Assembly (NCBI GenBank): GCA_038373865.1
Contig: JAXGGA010001604.1
Span: 82,307 to 146,306, forward strand
DNA from: Uloborus plumipes
Taxonomy: Eukaryota > Arthropoda > Arachnida > Araneae > Uloboridae
Direction of reading: 5' to 3'
Length of the DNA: 64,000 nt
Shown here: piece after piece, positions 22,690-33,871 of the stretch
Position numbering within the stretch: position 1 is the stretch's first letter
Layout of the letters: every line of letters starts with the position of its first letter
The notes under the pieces: model-generated
What the model was told of the DNA's origin: nothing
The model's database searches: none
The model's input: only the letters and a program-made list of their open reading frames with translations
Position numbers and translations under genes: made by a program

Positions 22690-23627
22690 ATACCCGAAAC
22701 AAAAAAATGGCGGTGTTTTAGGTTTGACATGGTTTGTTTATCTGTCTGTTGTTTCTAAATGGACGAACCAATTTTAATAATTCTTTTTTGTTCGAAAGGT
22801 GATTTGATCGAGATTGTTCTTAGCTAGGTTTTATCTTAGTAGTAATAGCAGGATACAATGATTTAAAAACCAATTCAGTAGCAGTTTTTCACGAGCTAGG
22901 TAGTGGAAACTTACTTGCACATTTAAAGCACTAGAACCAATAGAAAGTGTGAATGTTTCTGCGTACAATGGAATTTGTTCGGAATTTCCAAGTTACATAG
23001 AACTGGAAATTAATAAAACCATGTTTAAATACTTTAAAAAATGCTTTTATTTTTGCCTTTATTCACAAAATTGGCTACTATTTCTCTGTTGACCGACAGG
23101 GAAAGGAAGCTTTAACATTTAAAATGTTTCTTTGTTGCCATTTTTTATTGTGAAAAAATAAAATACGTGTAAATGATTTTGGCGATATTTCAAATCACGA
23201 CAAGAATCCACGATAATTGAAGAGTCCCAAATAACTAACTGAAGTATAACTAGAGATTACATACGGCTATTTTTTTTTTTTTTTTGGCAATTTGCATTTT
23301 AGTGGCATTATAGGGAAGAAAAAAGGCTATGTTCAAAAAAAAAAAAAAAAAACAGTTTAATCTTTTCAAACAAATGAAGTTTCATTTCATATTTTGGAAA
23401 TAGTATAGGCTTAAAATCGTGATTTCGTTTCCAAACGAGCACTATTTTCTTTGTCTTTATTGCTATTTTAGTTTTATGGGTAGAAATAAAGCTCTACTTA
23501 TAATCATGTGCGTTTGAATCGCGGTGCGTTTTGAGTTCCCTCAGAACAAAAGAGTAAGAAACAAACAAAAAAAAAGTTGTTTCTCAATGTTATTACTGAT
23601 CCAGGCAACGCTGGATGTTTTTTCTAG
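22690..23627 (+). mobile_element. Helitron-like element, 3' end at 23627
   Basis: The 3' end is clear: an ATCCAGGCAACGCTGGAT hairpin (6-bp stem), then GTTTTTT and CTAG, followed by T. The 5' boundary is uncertain, near TTATACCCGAAACAAAAAAA at about 22690. Non-coding, with A and T tracts at 23271 and 23335. Confidence 0.45.
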
Positions 23628-25038
23628 TATGGAATATAACTGGAGAAGAGTATAATTTCTATCAATTTTAAAGTATCAATAAAAGTAATTTTCAACAGAA
23701 ACTTTTGCTGCACGATGATAATGATTTCGTCAAACTATTGTAGCAAAACGGTTCCAAGGATCTGAACCTTCACCCTTTTCTTCCAAGACAAATGAAACAC
23801 TGAGACGTTGACCGAAAATGCTTTTCTTTTGTAGCTTGAAATTCACGGAGTCCCCTTGGGAGTTTTTTAGAAATGCTGAGAAACAATTGAATCAGATTTA
23901 ACTTAATACAGTGAAATAAGATAAAGTTAAGACTCAATCGATGACGTTTAGCCGCCATCGATTGAGTGTTTATATATGGGAGAACGTTAAGTGTTTGCGA
24001 AAGATGTCAGAGGAGAAATAACTTCCGTATTTGCTGGAAATATCTATCACAAAATTAAATAAGATGAGGATTTGGGTTTTTAGTCCTGTAGAACTTTGAA
24101 AAGAATGTTTTCGGGAACTTGTCGACACCACGTAAAGAAATTTTTATTGCTTAAATGTTCATTTAAGTTTTGGAAACAATCTTAGTAGAGTTGGTAGGAG
24201 TTAATTGGTCCACTTCAAAAAAAAAAAAAAAGTGTACGACTTTTTTACGACGACTTCCATAAATATTGGCGATCTTATAAATTAGTTTGTTAACGTCATT
24301 GACAATTAACTTTATAATTACAATTTTCTTTTTGTTTTTGGCAACGTTTAAAAATCTTAGCAGTACCCATATAGTAAAAGCTTCTAAATACAGCTACAAT
24401 AAGCCAATAGACATATAGTTTCACATTTTGTTTCATTTAACAAAGCGTACTAAGAGCTAAAACAAGCACTGGAAAAAACTAACAAAAAAGATGAATTAAT
24501 CAAAGGGTATAGCGTACTAAAGTTAACTCTGTAAAAAAATCGTTTAAAAAGAAGATTGATTTAAAAACGAACAAAGACAAACGTTTTTACTCAGATTCAT
24601 TTAAAATAGAAATAACAGTTTGTTCTCCCATACCATCACTTCCACGACTAATGTAATTAGTGGCAGAGTTTGAGAATCGCAAATTAAACAGTCATCAACC
24701 TCTAATTCAATTTGCCCTCCCAAACACTTGGGAAGCGGTATTTTGCATTAATTTAACGTGACAGATTTTTAATTTCGTTTGTCTGCTGCTGCTGTTATTT
24801 CTTCCCATCCGGTTATTGCAATTACATCCTTTTCAACAGCTTTGGAAATCACACCGGCTCGTTTAATTGCATTCTCACCGTTCATTAAAATACCAGTATA
24901 ATCGAAACTCTCTTATTGCGTCCACTAATTTATGCATCAAGCATATTCAAGCACAATCAGGATTGTAATAAGCGATTAAATACATTTCTGCTTGATGTTT
25001 CTGAATTTCTTCTCACTGGAGATACTTTTGATCCCCTT
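23628..25038. other. No gene seen; possible unique conserved-type sequence 24600-24900
   Basis: 24600-24900 has balanced base composition and several TAAT words, and is not repeated in the window. This is the look of ancient non-coding sequence, but conservation cannot be judged here. An A tract lies at 24217-24231. Confidence 0.35.
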
Positions 25039-25042
25039 TTAA

Positions 25043-25246
25043 CCCTCGTGGTTTCCTTGGGGTCATATGTGACACCAATGCAATTTCTGTTTAATATATC
25101 TTGTTAATCAACCATTTGTTTTTAATGGCATTTTTTGGTTTTTATTCTTCTAGTTTTCTATTCAAAACAATGCTATTATTGTGTTTTATTTTTCCGGATT
25201 TGCATTTTTTGCACACAAGACAGTTGGGGTCACTTTCCCAGAATGC

Positions 25247-25292
<46 letters not shown>

Positions 25293-25635
25293 ACGTTGCA
25301 ACTTTGGTCCAAGAGAACTGGACAGAAAATGCAACGAAAAATGTCATAAGTGTTTGAAACTCACTTGCAAAAAATCATGTTTTTTCAGGTCTGTAACAGT
25401 TGTAAATCTACAGTTATTGTAAAATTTGCTCTAAAATTTTAATTTTTAATGCATAAACTAAATTTTACTTTGACTGTGTCTTTTTATTTTTATTTTTTTA
25501 GCATTAAAAAGTGTGTGAACTTAAATAATGCATGTAACATTCACTATTCATAATAAATTAATTAAAGGAAGCATTGGGGTCGTTTATGATCCCAAGGGTC
25601 TTGAGTGTAACTGAAATGGGAGGGACCCATGAGGG
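25043..25635 (+). mobile_element. piggyBac-type element, 593 bp, internally deleted
   Basis: TTAA duplications lie at 25039-25042 and 25636-25639. Ends are CCCTCGTGG and CCATGAGGG, with subterminal TTGGGGTCATATGTGACACC against GGGTCGTTTATGATCCCAAG. It keeps only the last part of the transposase (see 25231-25424), so it is a deletion derivative of an autonomous piggyBac. Confidence 0.85.
25231..25424 (+). pseudogene. piggyBac transposase C-terminal cysteine-rich domain
   Basis: After an A tract coding for Lys, the frame reads GRCNFGPRELDRKCNEKCHK and CLKLTCKKSC. The last Cys pair (VCNSCK) lies in another frame, so a frameshift precedes it. The pattern C.F.PR..DRK....C..C...C...H/S..C..C is the zinc-binding domain at the end of piggyBac transposases, which binds terminal DNA. 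The catalytic part is absent. Confidence 0.7.
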
Positions 25636-25692
25636 TTAATTTACGAAGAATTTTAGTGAAAGAAAGATTTTATATGATGATATATCTATTCT

Positions 25693-25927
25693 CACAGAGA
25701 GCCAGAATAGTTTAAGTCCAAAATTGCCTATTTTCACTTTATTGTTGCATTGCACGAAGAATTTCATTCCACATTGACCCATGAGAACGTTACTCTGCAA
25801 AAGAAATTTCTTCACGATTATTTTGAAGCATTAAAAGAGAGTGAGTTCCATTCTTTGTATGCATCAGAGAAGCACTCTCGCGCTTTCCTGAGAAGTAACG
25901 AAAATTCACGTTAGTCTTGCTCTTAGA
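25693..25927. mobile_element. MITE with AGACTAACGTAAGTCC-type ends, copy 1
   Basis: It is a diverged homologue of 41849-42099 throughout, sharing for example TTTCATTCCACATTGACCCATG, GTTCCAT.CTTTG and AACGAAAATTCACGTTAGTC. The terminal inverted repeats are partly eroded. Confidence 0.65.
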
Positions 25928-26084
25928 TACAGATTTGTATGTAAAAGATTTGCTTTCTAGTTTCTTGTATATTGAAAAAAGGGAAGTTAATTAATTTTAT
26001 GTTGGGTTAGTTTGGGAAAAAAGAAACTTGGTGTTAATGGAAATGAATTCTATTATTACAGTTGTGGAAATTTTTGAAACCAAA

Positions 26085-26109
26085 CTCTGTACCCCAGAGC
26101 CAGACTGAG
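26085..26109. repeat. Solitary terminal repeat of the same MITE
   Basis: CTCTGTACCCCAGAGCCAGACTG matches the outer 25 bases of the MITE at 41849-42099 (CTCTATACCTCAGAACCAGA) without the rest of the element. Confidence 0.45.
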
Positions 26110-27177
26110 GGCATGCATACAAAGGACAAGACTCACGTTGTTTTAATATTGCTAAATAAGTGTAAAGGAATTTCTTTTATGAAATAACGTTCTCACTGTC
26201 GATGCGAAATAAGATGTTATTTTCCTTTTTATCTATTTTAAAATAGAAAGGTTATTTACTGTTCTTTCCTTTTTCAATTAAAAACTTAATGTTCAGTTAA
26301 CTAAGTTCTAACATTTTAGTGTTCCAATAAAAATATCTTACCACTACCCCATATCTTTAACTAATGCTCTTCAGTTTTCTTGTCAGAAAAAATGCGTATG
26401 ATAAAATATCACGGGGTAAATTGCAATAATGCATCAAATAATGAAATTTTGTTCACATACTAAATATTTCACTATTAGATACTGGCTCAATATCATCCCC
26501 AAAGTAATTTCATTTACTCGTATTGTACTGTTTCTTTTAGAGTCAGTGTACTGAAACGATAGTTGGAAATTGTTGCCAGTTTCTATGACAAAACAGCCCC
26601 ACCTTTTCTTTGTCGCTCTAAATTAGAGAGGAAAAGATCGCCAATAATGCAACAATGTGACTGTCGATGCTATTGATTTTCGCATCAGTCTTGTTTCTAA
26701 GTAGACTTCGCGATTTTAGTATTCTTTTGAAATCTCGCAAAGAACTTTCTGCATGTTCATTTATATGAAAAAGGTTGGTTTAGGCTACAAAGTATCTTAA
26801 CGGAATGAATAAACTATTGTGTAGCCTGTAAAGGAAAAAAGAATCTTATTGTGTTCCTCAGTTCAACTAACGGACAAATTGTATCTTTTCTCAAGTTAGT
26901 TTTAAAGCGATTTCGTTTTAATAGAAATATCAATTTTTGCATTAAATACCATGCAAGGCCCTCAAATATGTTACTTAGAATGTTTGGAACAGTCTCGTTA
27001 AGGATTGATACTTAAAAACTCCCTGTGGAGTATAAAATCACATACACATACATCATATATATATGTATATATATATATATTTTTTTTTTCCACTGTTAAA
27101 AACTAAATGATAAAATATTTAAGTGAAAAAGTAAAGCTTGGGAATTAAATGATTTGAAGAAGAATTTTGATATATAT
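26110..27177. other. No gene seen
   Basis: AT-rich sequence with a short AT-rich microsatellite at 27055-27080. No sustained reading frame. Confidence 0.4.
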
Positions 27178-27539
27178 TTTTTTTCAACTACAAGGCAAAA
27201 AATAAACTATTGTTTTTTCAGCATAATACTGTACCAATTAAAGACTGTAAAATGTGTTAGTAATAAACTAAAACTAGCGATTTTACAGTTTCTTAAAGTT
27301 AAGTTAGAAATTTTACAGTTTATTGCCGTAAAAATTATCTGTATTATACTGCAAAAACAACAATATAATACTGGCAGCAGAGGTTCGAATTTAAAATTGT
27401 AAAATGCACGGCAATAAACTGTAAAATTAGAAATTTTACAGCTTTTTACTGTAAAATTAGCAATTTTTAGTTTATTACTATAAAATTACCTGTATTATAC
27501 TGTAAAAACAACATTCATTTTTAATAGTGCATGTCTTTC
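27178..27539. mobile_element. MITE-ACT copy 6
   Basis: Starts at TTTTCAACTACAAGGCAAAA, matching the internal start in copy 5, and ends ACATTCATTTTTAATAGTG. The two probably derive from one subfamily. Confidence 0.75.
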
Positions 27540-27675
27540 AGACTATGTCTTTAAAAGTTATGGCTAAGACAGACTCAGTAAAAATATTATGATCTCATAT
27601 TTTTTCGTGGACAAGGTAAAGGGCTCAATGCGTATTATGTCATGGAAAAAAAACCCACTTCGACGTATTTATATA

Positions 27676-28325
27676 CAGGGTGTCCACTTCAATCGTGTAC
27701 CAATAGCTAATTTCTAAACCGTTAGAGATAAGCATATAGTTTATTTAGGAAAAAATCGCAAAATTATGAAAGGAATTTTGGGTCTATTCAATGTTTTTCA
27801 AAAAATCAAATTTTGAAAGAGTTACGAAATTTAAATTTTTATACAGCCCCCCAGTCCTATCAATCATATTTAGTAAAACATTCTTGACACTGTAACGTTT
27901 AAAACTAAAAAAAAACACTCTTCTTCCACAAAAATTGACCGAGTTATGACGTTTTGAAAAATCAAGATTTTGAAGGATTTCGCATCCGGTCCCTTAAGCA
28001 ATCTCTCTACGACGTCATGAAACAATGTAAAATCTTGATTTTTCAAAACGTCATAACTCGGTCAATTTTTGTCGTAGAAGAGTGATTTTTTTTTAGTTTT
28101 AAACGTTACAGTGTCAAGAATGTTTTACTAAATATGAGCGATAGGACTGTGGGGCTGTATAAAAATTTAAATTTCGTAACTCTTTCAAAATTTGATTTTT
28201 TGAAAAACATTGAATAGACCCAAAATTCCTTTCATAATTTAGAGATTTTTTCCTAAATAAACTATATGCTTATCTCTAACGGTTTAGAAATTAGCTATTG
28301 GTCCACGATTGGAGTGGACACCCTG
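27676..28325. mobile_element. 650-bp fully palindromic MITE, copy 1 (MITE-P650)
   Basis: CAGGGTGTCCACTTCAATCG at the left and its complement at the right are flanked by TATA (27672-27675 and 28326-28329). The two halves pair almost completely, around a centre near 27980-28020 (CGCATCCGGTCCCTTAAGC). Copy 2 at 48904-49553 has the same length. There is no coding. A transcript would form a hairpin of about 300 bp. Confidence 0.9.
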
Positions 28326-28469
28326 TATATAAATACATTTTAAAAAGGGAGGGCGGAGGCTTAAGTTCTTTTAACCTCCATTAAATAAAGACGGACAGAC
28401 AAATTCACAGGTGAACCAATCGACACAGATTCATTTCATTTTATAAGCATACTAAAAGGAAAAAACCAT

Positions 28470-28819
28470 AGACATTGGAAACGCTCGCTCTCCGTAATTT
28501 CTGTTGGAAATTAATCGTAATCTTTGTTGGGAAAAATACTCATATTTAAATGCGTTAAAGTTTATCAATTTGTATGCTTAAAATCTTATCTCTATTACTC
28601 CGCATATTAAAAATTGAAAGAAAATGGGAAATTTTGAGACAAAAAATGTGAACTTTGAGTTTTTTGGATTTTATTTTAGATTTCAGAACCCGCATACATG
28701 AATTCTAGTGCATCGAGGAATCTCTGTGCCAAGTTTGACGAAAATCCGACGAAAACTGGATTTGTATAAGGAACAAACATTCAAATACATACATACATCC
28801 ATTTATATATATATATAGA
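28470..28819 (-). mobile_element. Helitron fragment, homologue of 1475-1855
   Basis: The minus-strand 5' end TCTATATATATATATAAATG lies at 28819. The body matches the copy at 1475-1855, sharing TTTATCAATTTGTATGCTTA and the TTTGA.GAAAATCCGA.GAAAA stretch. The 3' hairpin end is missing. Confidence 0.55.
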
Positions 28820-28941
28820 TTTATACGTGATGTTTTGATACTTGTGAATACTTCAAGCTTTCTTTCCTGATTATTTTCTTTTTCTTTTTTTAAAAGAAAA
28901 ATGTAGAATTCTAGGGTCTGCAAACTCGGGAACGGGCAATA

Positions 28942-29188
28942 CACTGTAAAAAAATGTTGTTTTTACAGCATAATACAGTTAATTTTGTAGTAACAAACTA
29001 AAAATTGCAAATTTTACGGTAATAAACTAAAATTGCTCGTTTTACAGTACTAAACTAAAAAATGCCTAACTTTACAGTACTAAACTGTAAAATTGCTAGT
29101 TTTATACTTTATTACTGTGCATTTTACAGTTTTAAATTGGAACCCCCGGAAGAATTATATTCTAAAAACAACAGTTCATTTTTTAGTG
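28942..29188. mobile_element. MITE-ACT copy 7
   Basis: CACTGTAAAAAAATGTTG to CATTTTTTAGTG, with TA on both sides. A short version (247 bp) with few internal units. Confidence 0.8.
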
Positions 29189-29700
29189 TAGAACATGTCG
29201 TAAAACACAACAGATTTTATTAAAAACATGCAAAACATCCTAACTACAACCTGCATTGTCTTCCAGTAATTTATAAAGTATAATAATGCGCTGAATAGAG
29301 CCCCCGGTGTCTGGGATGAAATTAATACCTGCAGTTTCATCATGAATTCCTGAAACGACACGACTTCTCTGGAGAAATATTCTTCTGGAATGCAAATCCC
29401 TCGCATGTCCACTTATACAAAAGTTGTTCTACATCTATTCTCCCTTGTTGCGCATGCAAATTGGAGCACCAAACTCCATTGCATGAAATATGAGGAGGTG
29501 AGCATTCGTACGAGACAATCTATGAATTATTGAAAGCAATTTCTTGAGAAATTGATGACATTTCTGGTGTTGACCGAAGTAAATATTCTGTAGGTAAAAT
29601 ATTTGATTTCAATTTTAAACATGGATTGATAGTTATTAATTTCATGGAAAATTTGGAGAACCTTTCATTGCAAAATTTTGCAACATAAACGTGTGCATTG
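29189..29700. other. Mostly unannotated; holds the exon candidate at 29329-29411
   Basis: Apart from the exon candidate this stretch shows no repeat of the families seen in the window. Confidence 0.4.
29329..29411 (-). CDS. Candidate internal coding exon, 83 bp, unknown protein
   Basis: On the minus strand a pyrimidine-containing stretch (CAACTTTTGTATAAG) precedes the exon at 29411. A CAG/GTATTA donor follows at 29329. Between them two bases and 27 open codons read DMRGICIPEE, then YFSREVVSFQEFMMKLQ. Composition is more balanced than the surroundings, and it matches no transposon protein I recognise. The frame continues past the donor, so splicing is inferred. The protein family is unknown. 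On the opposite strand, a small ATG frame at 29405-29497 ends at GAG/GTGAGC and is the competing reading. Confidence 0.35.
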
Positions 29701-30073
29701 CATTGAAAAAATAAAATGTTGCTTTTACAGTATAATACAGCTAATTTTATAGTAATTAACTAAAACTCCTAATTCCACAGTAATAAACTGTAAAATTGCT
29801 AGTTTTAGTTTATTACTGTGCATTTTACAGTTTTAAAATGGAACCTGTGCTGCCAATATTATACTGTTGTTTTTACGGTATAATACAGCTAATTTTATGG
29901 TAATAAACTGTGAAATGGCTAATTTTACAGTAATAAACTAAAATTGCTAGTTTTACAGTAATAAACTGTAAAATAGCTAGCTTACAGTGTATTACTCTGG
30001 ATTTTACAGTTTTAAACTGAAACCTTTGCTTTCAGTATTATAGTGTAAAAACAACAGTTTGTTTTTTGCACTG
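29701..30073. mobile_element. MITE-ACT copy 8
   Basis: From CATTGAAAAAATAAAATG to TTTTTTGCACTG followed by TA. It has about seven AATAAACTGTAAAATTGC units in alternating orientation. Confidence 0.8.
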
Positions 30074-31195
30074 TAGTGTTAGTTGAGAAATTGTACTTTA
30101 TTTTTGGTCTATTTAACTGTTTATCTTTTAGATTTCTACCCTTCTATTGTTGGCAATTTTTGAAATCATTAGGGGTTCTCTTTGTGAACAAATTAAATTA
30201 ATAGCTAATTAAAACGAAGAGCAAAAATTTCAAAATGTGTTTAAGGCCAATATACCCCTTTCCCAATTTAATTGACGGAGCCTTTAACAGCTAACATTCG
30301 ATGGCGAAGAATGTAGATCAATTTCTTTCCAACTCTGTAATGAAAGGATTTGGCAAAGTTGTTGCAACTTCTTGTTAGGATTGGAAGCCTACAAGGCATT
30401 TGATCCTTTGCTACGAAAACCCCACTTTAATAAAGGCAAATAATTAAAAGAGATCAAAGGATTTTCGAGGTTGAATTCCTTTGAGTAATTACGTTGTGGT
30501 AAGCGCAAAAAGAAGGATTTCCTAGAGCCAATTAAATCAAATATTATATCTAGTGGTTCGATAATAGTCTCAACTTCAAGTTATTTAATGTTTATCATCG
30601 TAAGTGTGAGGGAAATAAAAATGGAGAAATGTATGCGTTGTATTTTTGTGTGTATAATTACTATTCCAGTATTCATTTAGTTGGAAATCAAATCAGATAT
30701 TCAGATAAATGTATTTTCCGATTTTGGTTAAAAAAAGAAAAATTGCTTTGCCAACTATTGTTCAGCAGTCGGATGCAGTAATGATATCTAGCATAAGCCT
30801 GAATACCATTAAGGGGCGATGGGAGCGATATCACCTTAATTATATCCCCACCCCCTATAGCCGTGAGATAGCTTTCCAACATTGAAGTTTCTCAGAAATG
30901 CAACTTTGATCTTCGATAATATCAAGAAATCTTTAAAAAGCAATTAAAGGCTACTTTAAAAACCTTTAGAGGAAAGACGGGTTAGGAATTTTCCCTAATA
31001 AATTTTTCCCACTTGAAATTTTAAAAACGCAAAACGGAAGGGACAGAAGTGGAATCTTCTCTCGGAATTTTTCAATACTTTTCTCTTAAATAAAGCTCTT
31101 AAATAACATTTGTTGGCCATTTTTGGTTACGTTAGACCATTAGAGGAAAGGACGGGAAAGGGTAGGAAGTTAAAAAAAATATTTTTGATACTTTT
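30074..31195. other. No gene seen; apparently unique sequence
   Basis: 30240-30640 has balanced composition and no repeat signature. GAGGAAAGACGGG at 30970 and GAGGAAAGGACGGG at 31143 are a short local duplication. A minus-strand frame at 30688-30882 has no recognisable domain. Confidence 0.35.
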
Positions 31196-31373
31196 ATTCA
31201 AAAAAAATCATCGAGTAAAATTCACGACAATTCAAAAACATTCAAAATTCGAATTCAAAAGTAGAAAAGAGCTGTATCGTTCCAACATCCACTAAGGAAG
31301 CTTCCCTGTCACTGTAGTCATCGAGTGGTAAAACAACATTTACAGTGAGCAGGAAGCTGGTCCAGATATGAAC
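31196..31373 (+). repeat. Dispersed repeat, uninterrupted copy
   Basis: AATTCAAAAGTAG, then AAGCTTCCCTGTCA.TG, then GAGTGG.AAAACAACATTTACAG, then AGATATGAACC. The same repeat flanks the hAT element at 33357-35170 (left part about 33291-33356, right part 35171-35272) and so gives an approximate empty site for it. Confidence 0.6.
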
Positions 31374-32568
31374 CTCTTTTCTCACATGACTATAATAGTG
31401 GGGATAACTGGCGGCGTAACTCTGGATTTTTTTTTGACTGGAGTCAACTATGTGTTAAGGAACTCAGGTAAAACATTGCCATATAGTTGACGCTGCAAAC
31501 TGAAATTATTTCGCCATTTCACTTTGCCCCACATAATTAGCCCCCACTTTAATTAGTTTTACAGCTCAGTGATTTAGGTTTGCTTTCCTTCTTCCATTTT
31601 CACAATTTAATAAAAATAAAATTAAACGAAACATTTTAAGCAAAATACCTGAAAAAATTTTCAAACCCGATAAATAAACTTAAATGAATACATCACCCCT
31701 CGTAAATCAATACAAAAATATATTCTCTAGCTTATAGAACTTAGAATCAGGAAATTAAGTAATCGCGGCCGCAATTGTTGACATTATGATATTTTCGCTT
31801 CGTTCCCGATATTACCAAGGAGGGAAGGCTTTATTTGTTGTGTTTGATTTTCAGCATAGCACAATCACTTTACCGAATTGGAATGCAGTAATCTCGGTTG
31901 TTTGATGCGGAATTGACGAGGAAAGTAATCTTGAAAATGGCAGCGGGAATTAATTTTCCGAACAAGCTAGGGCCGGAATTGGATGCTGGCTTTGAATAAC
32001 ACTTTTAAGTCAATTATTTGTTGTGTTTTTGAGGTGAAAGAAAATTTGATGCGGAATAGTTTCCGAAATACATTATTTATGTGAATTGAATACTATTTTC
32101 GGAAACGATGAAATTGAATCAACTGTGCGTAATGTTTTATTTCCCGTACCATAACATTTAAAATAGTCATGAATACTTTTTAGAAATTTTAATGTAAGCT
32201 GAATTGAAATAATGTAAGCCAATTTAAATATTGACTTTTTAGCTCTTTTTGGATATGTGAAAATTTCAGAGGGTTCAACCAATGTTCTTCAATGTTTAAG
32301 AAGATTCTTACAATGCCATAAAGTAGGGTTGTTTTTAGCACATTCTGTTACTTATTAACTCATTTTATAAGATAACCTAAATTGTTAATGTTGTTTAAAT
32401 ATTTCAGAAATTGAAAAAACCTTGAGTAAATGAAAATATATTTCTAAAATCTCTTAGTAAAAACTCTTAGTAATAACAGCATATGCAAGATTTCGGGAAT
32501 TAATGAAGCTAAATTTTAAATAAACGGTTCGTAAGTGTATATTACTTACGTAAGACGTTACGCTCCTA
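31374..32568. other. No gene seen
   Basis: 31740-32040 is moderately GC-rich and unique in the window (contains GCGGCCGC at about 31765). Nothing there reads as an exon. The rest is AT-rich. Confidence 0.35.
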
Positions 32569-32970
32569 CACTGTAAAATGAATGTTATTTTTAAATTATA
32601 ATGCAGCTAATTTTATTGTAATAAACTATAAAAATCGTTTATTTTACAGTACTAAGCTGTAAAGTTTCTAATTTTACAGCAATAATCTGTGAAACTGCTA
32701 ATTTTACAGCAAAAAGTCTAAAATTGCTTATTTTGCAGTTTATTACCTTGCATTTTAGTTTTAAACTGGAACCTGTGCTGCCATTAATTTACTGTTGTTT
32801 TTACAGTTTAATACAGCTAAAGTTTACCGTAATAAACTAAAATTGCCAACTTTACAGTGAGAAACTGTAAAATTGCTAGTTTTAGATTATTCCTGTGCAT
32901 TTACAGTTTTAAAGAGGAACCTCGGCTGCCAGTATTATACTGTAAAAACAACAGCTCATTTTCTGCAGTG
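32569..32970. mobile_element. MITE-ACT copy 9
   Basis: TA then CACTGTAAAATGAATG at the left; CATTTTCTGCAGTG then TA at the right. A full-length copy in the same orientation as copy 1. Confidence 0.85.
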
Positions 32971-33290
32971 TATAATGCTCTGCATTTATTTTATGAATTC
33001 TCGACACAAGCTTTAATTGAACTCTGGTTGAAGAAAAATGGAACGCCGTCTGTCGCTCGCCTTATAATGTATCAGTCGGTAACTAGACTTTGTAAATAGT
33101 ACATAGTTTTAAAGGTGATACCGTGTAAGTCAGGAGAAATAATTAATGATTTGCAAACAAATATAGCATTCCTTGTCAGATGACAGATTATAAGCTTTGT
33201 GAATAAGAAAATACTGTAATTTATTTAATTTATTGCGGAAAATAGAAAAAATAACATTTTTATTTTTAAGGAATGTCATCGAATAATATC
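32971..33290. other. No gene or recognised repeat
   Basis: AT-rich; the frame at 32857-33099 starts in the MITE and is not a gene. Confidence 0.4.
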
Positions 33291-33871
33291 CACAGTAAAG
33301 AGAAAAAATTCAAAATTTGAATTCAAAAGTAGTAACGCGTGGCATCGTGTATCGTCTAGGGGTGCGACATCGAAGGCAAAACATCGATGTTTTAAGACAT
33401 CGATGTTGGAAAATAAGGACATCGATGGTATTGATACATCGACACAAAAACCATCGAAGTTTTCCAACATCGATGTTTTAAAACAACGATCAGTTTTTCT
33501 TCAATTTCTTACATATTTTAATGTAGTTATTAATCAGTTACTCCCCATTACAAGCGCCTCCTTATGTCACTCAATTAGATACATCTTTTGTCTCCTGGAA
33601 AAACATTAACCGTAAGATAACGATGTCAGTTAAGAAAACTTTTTTCAGCTAGATATATACTGCAACTGTTGATTAACTGTATAACTTTTTTTGTCGCATA
33701 TTTTTATAATTTTTTTTTTTGCTGAAATGTAAAACATCATCGAAAAAAAAAAAATAAATGCAAAACAACGATGTTTAAAAATCATTGACTGTAAATCATC
33801 GCTAGTTATAAAAAAAAACTTTAACTGCAACTAGTGGTTAGAGAAATATGAATCTATTTTATCGCATACAA

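Noticed and set aside
25101..25349. 82-codon Lys-rich protein
   Set aside because: Most of it is a poly-A tract and piggyBac terminal sequence read in an irrelevant frame; only the cysteine-rich tail in the neighbouring frame is meaningful.
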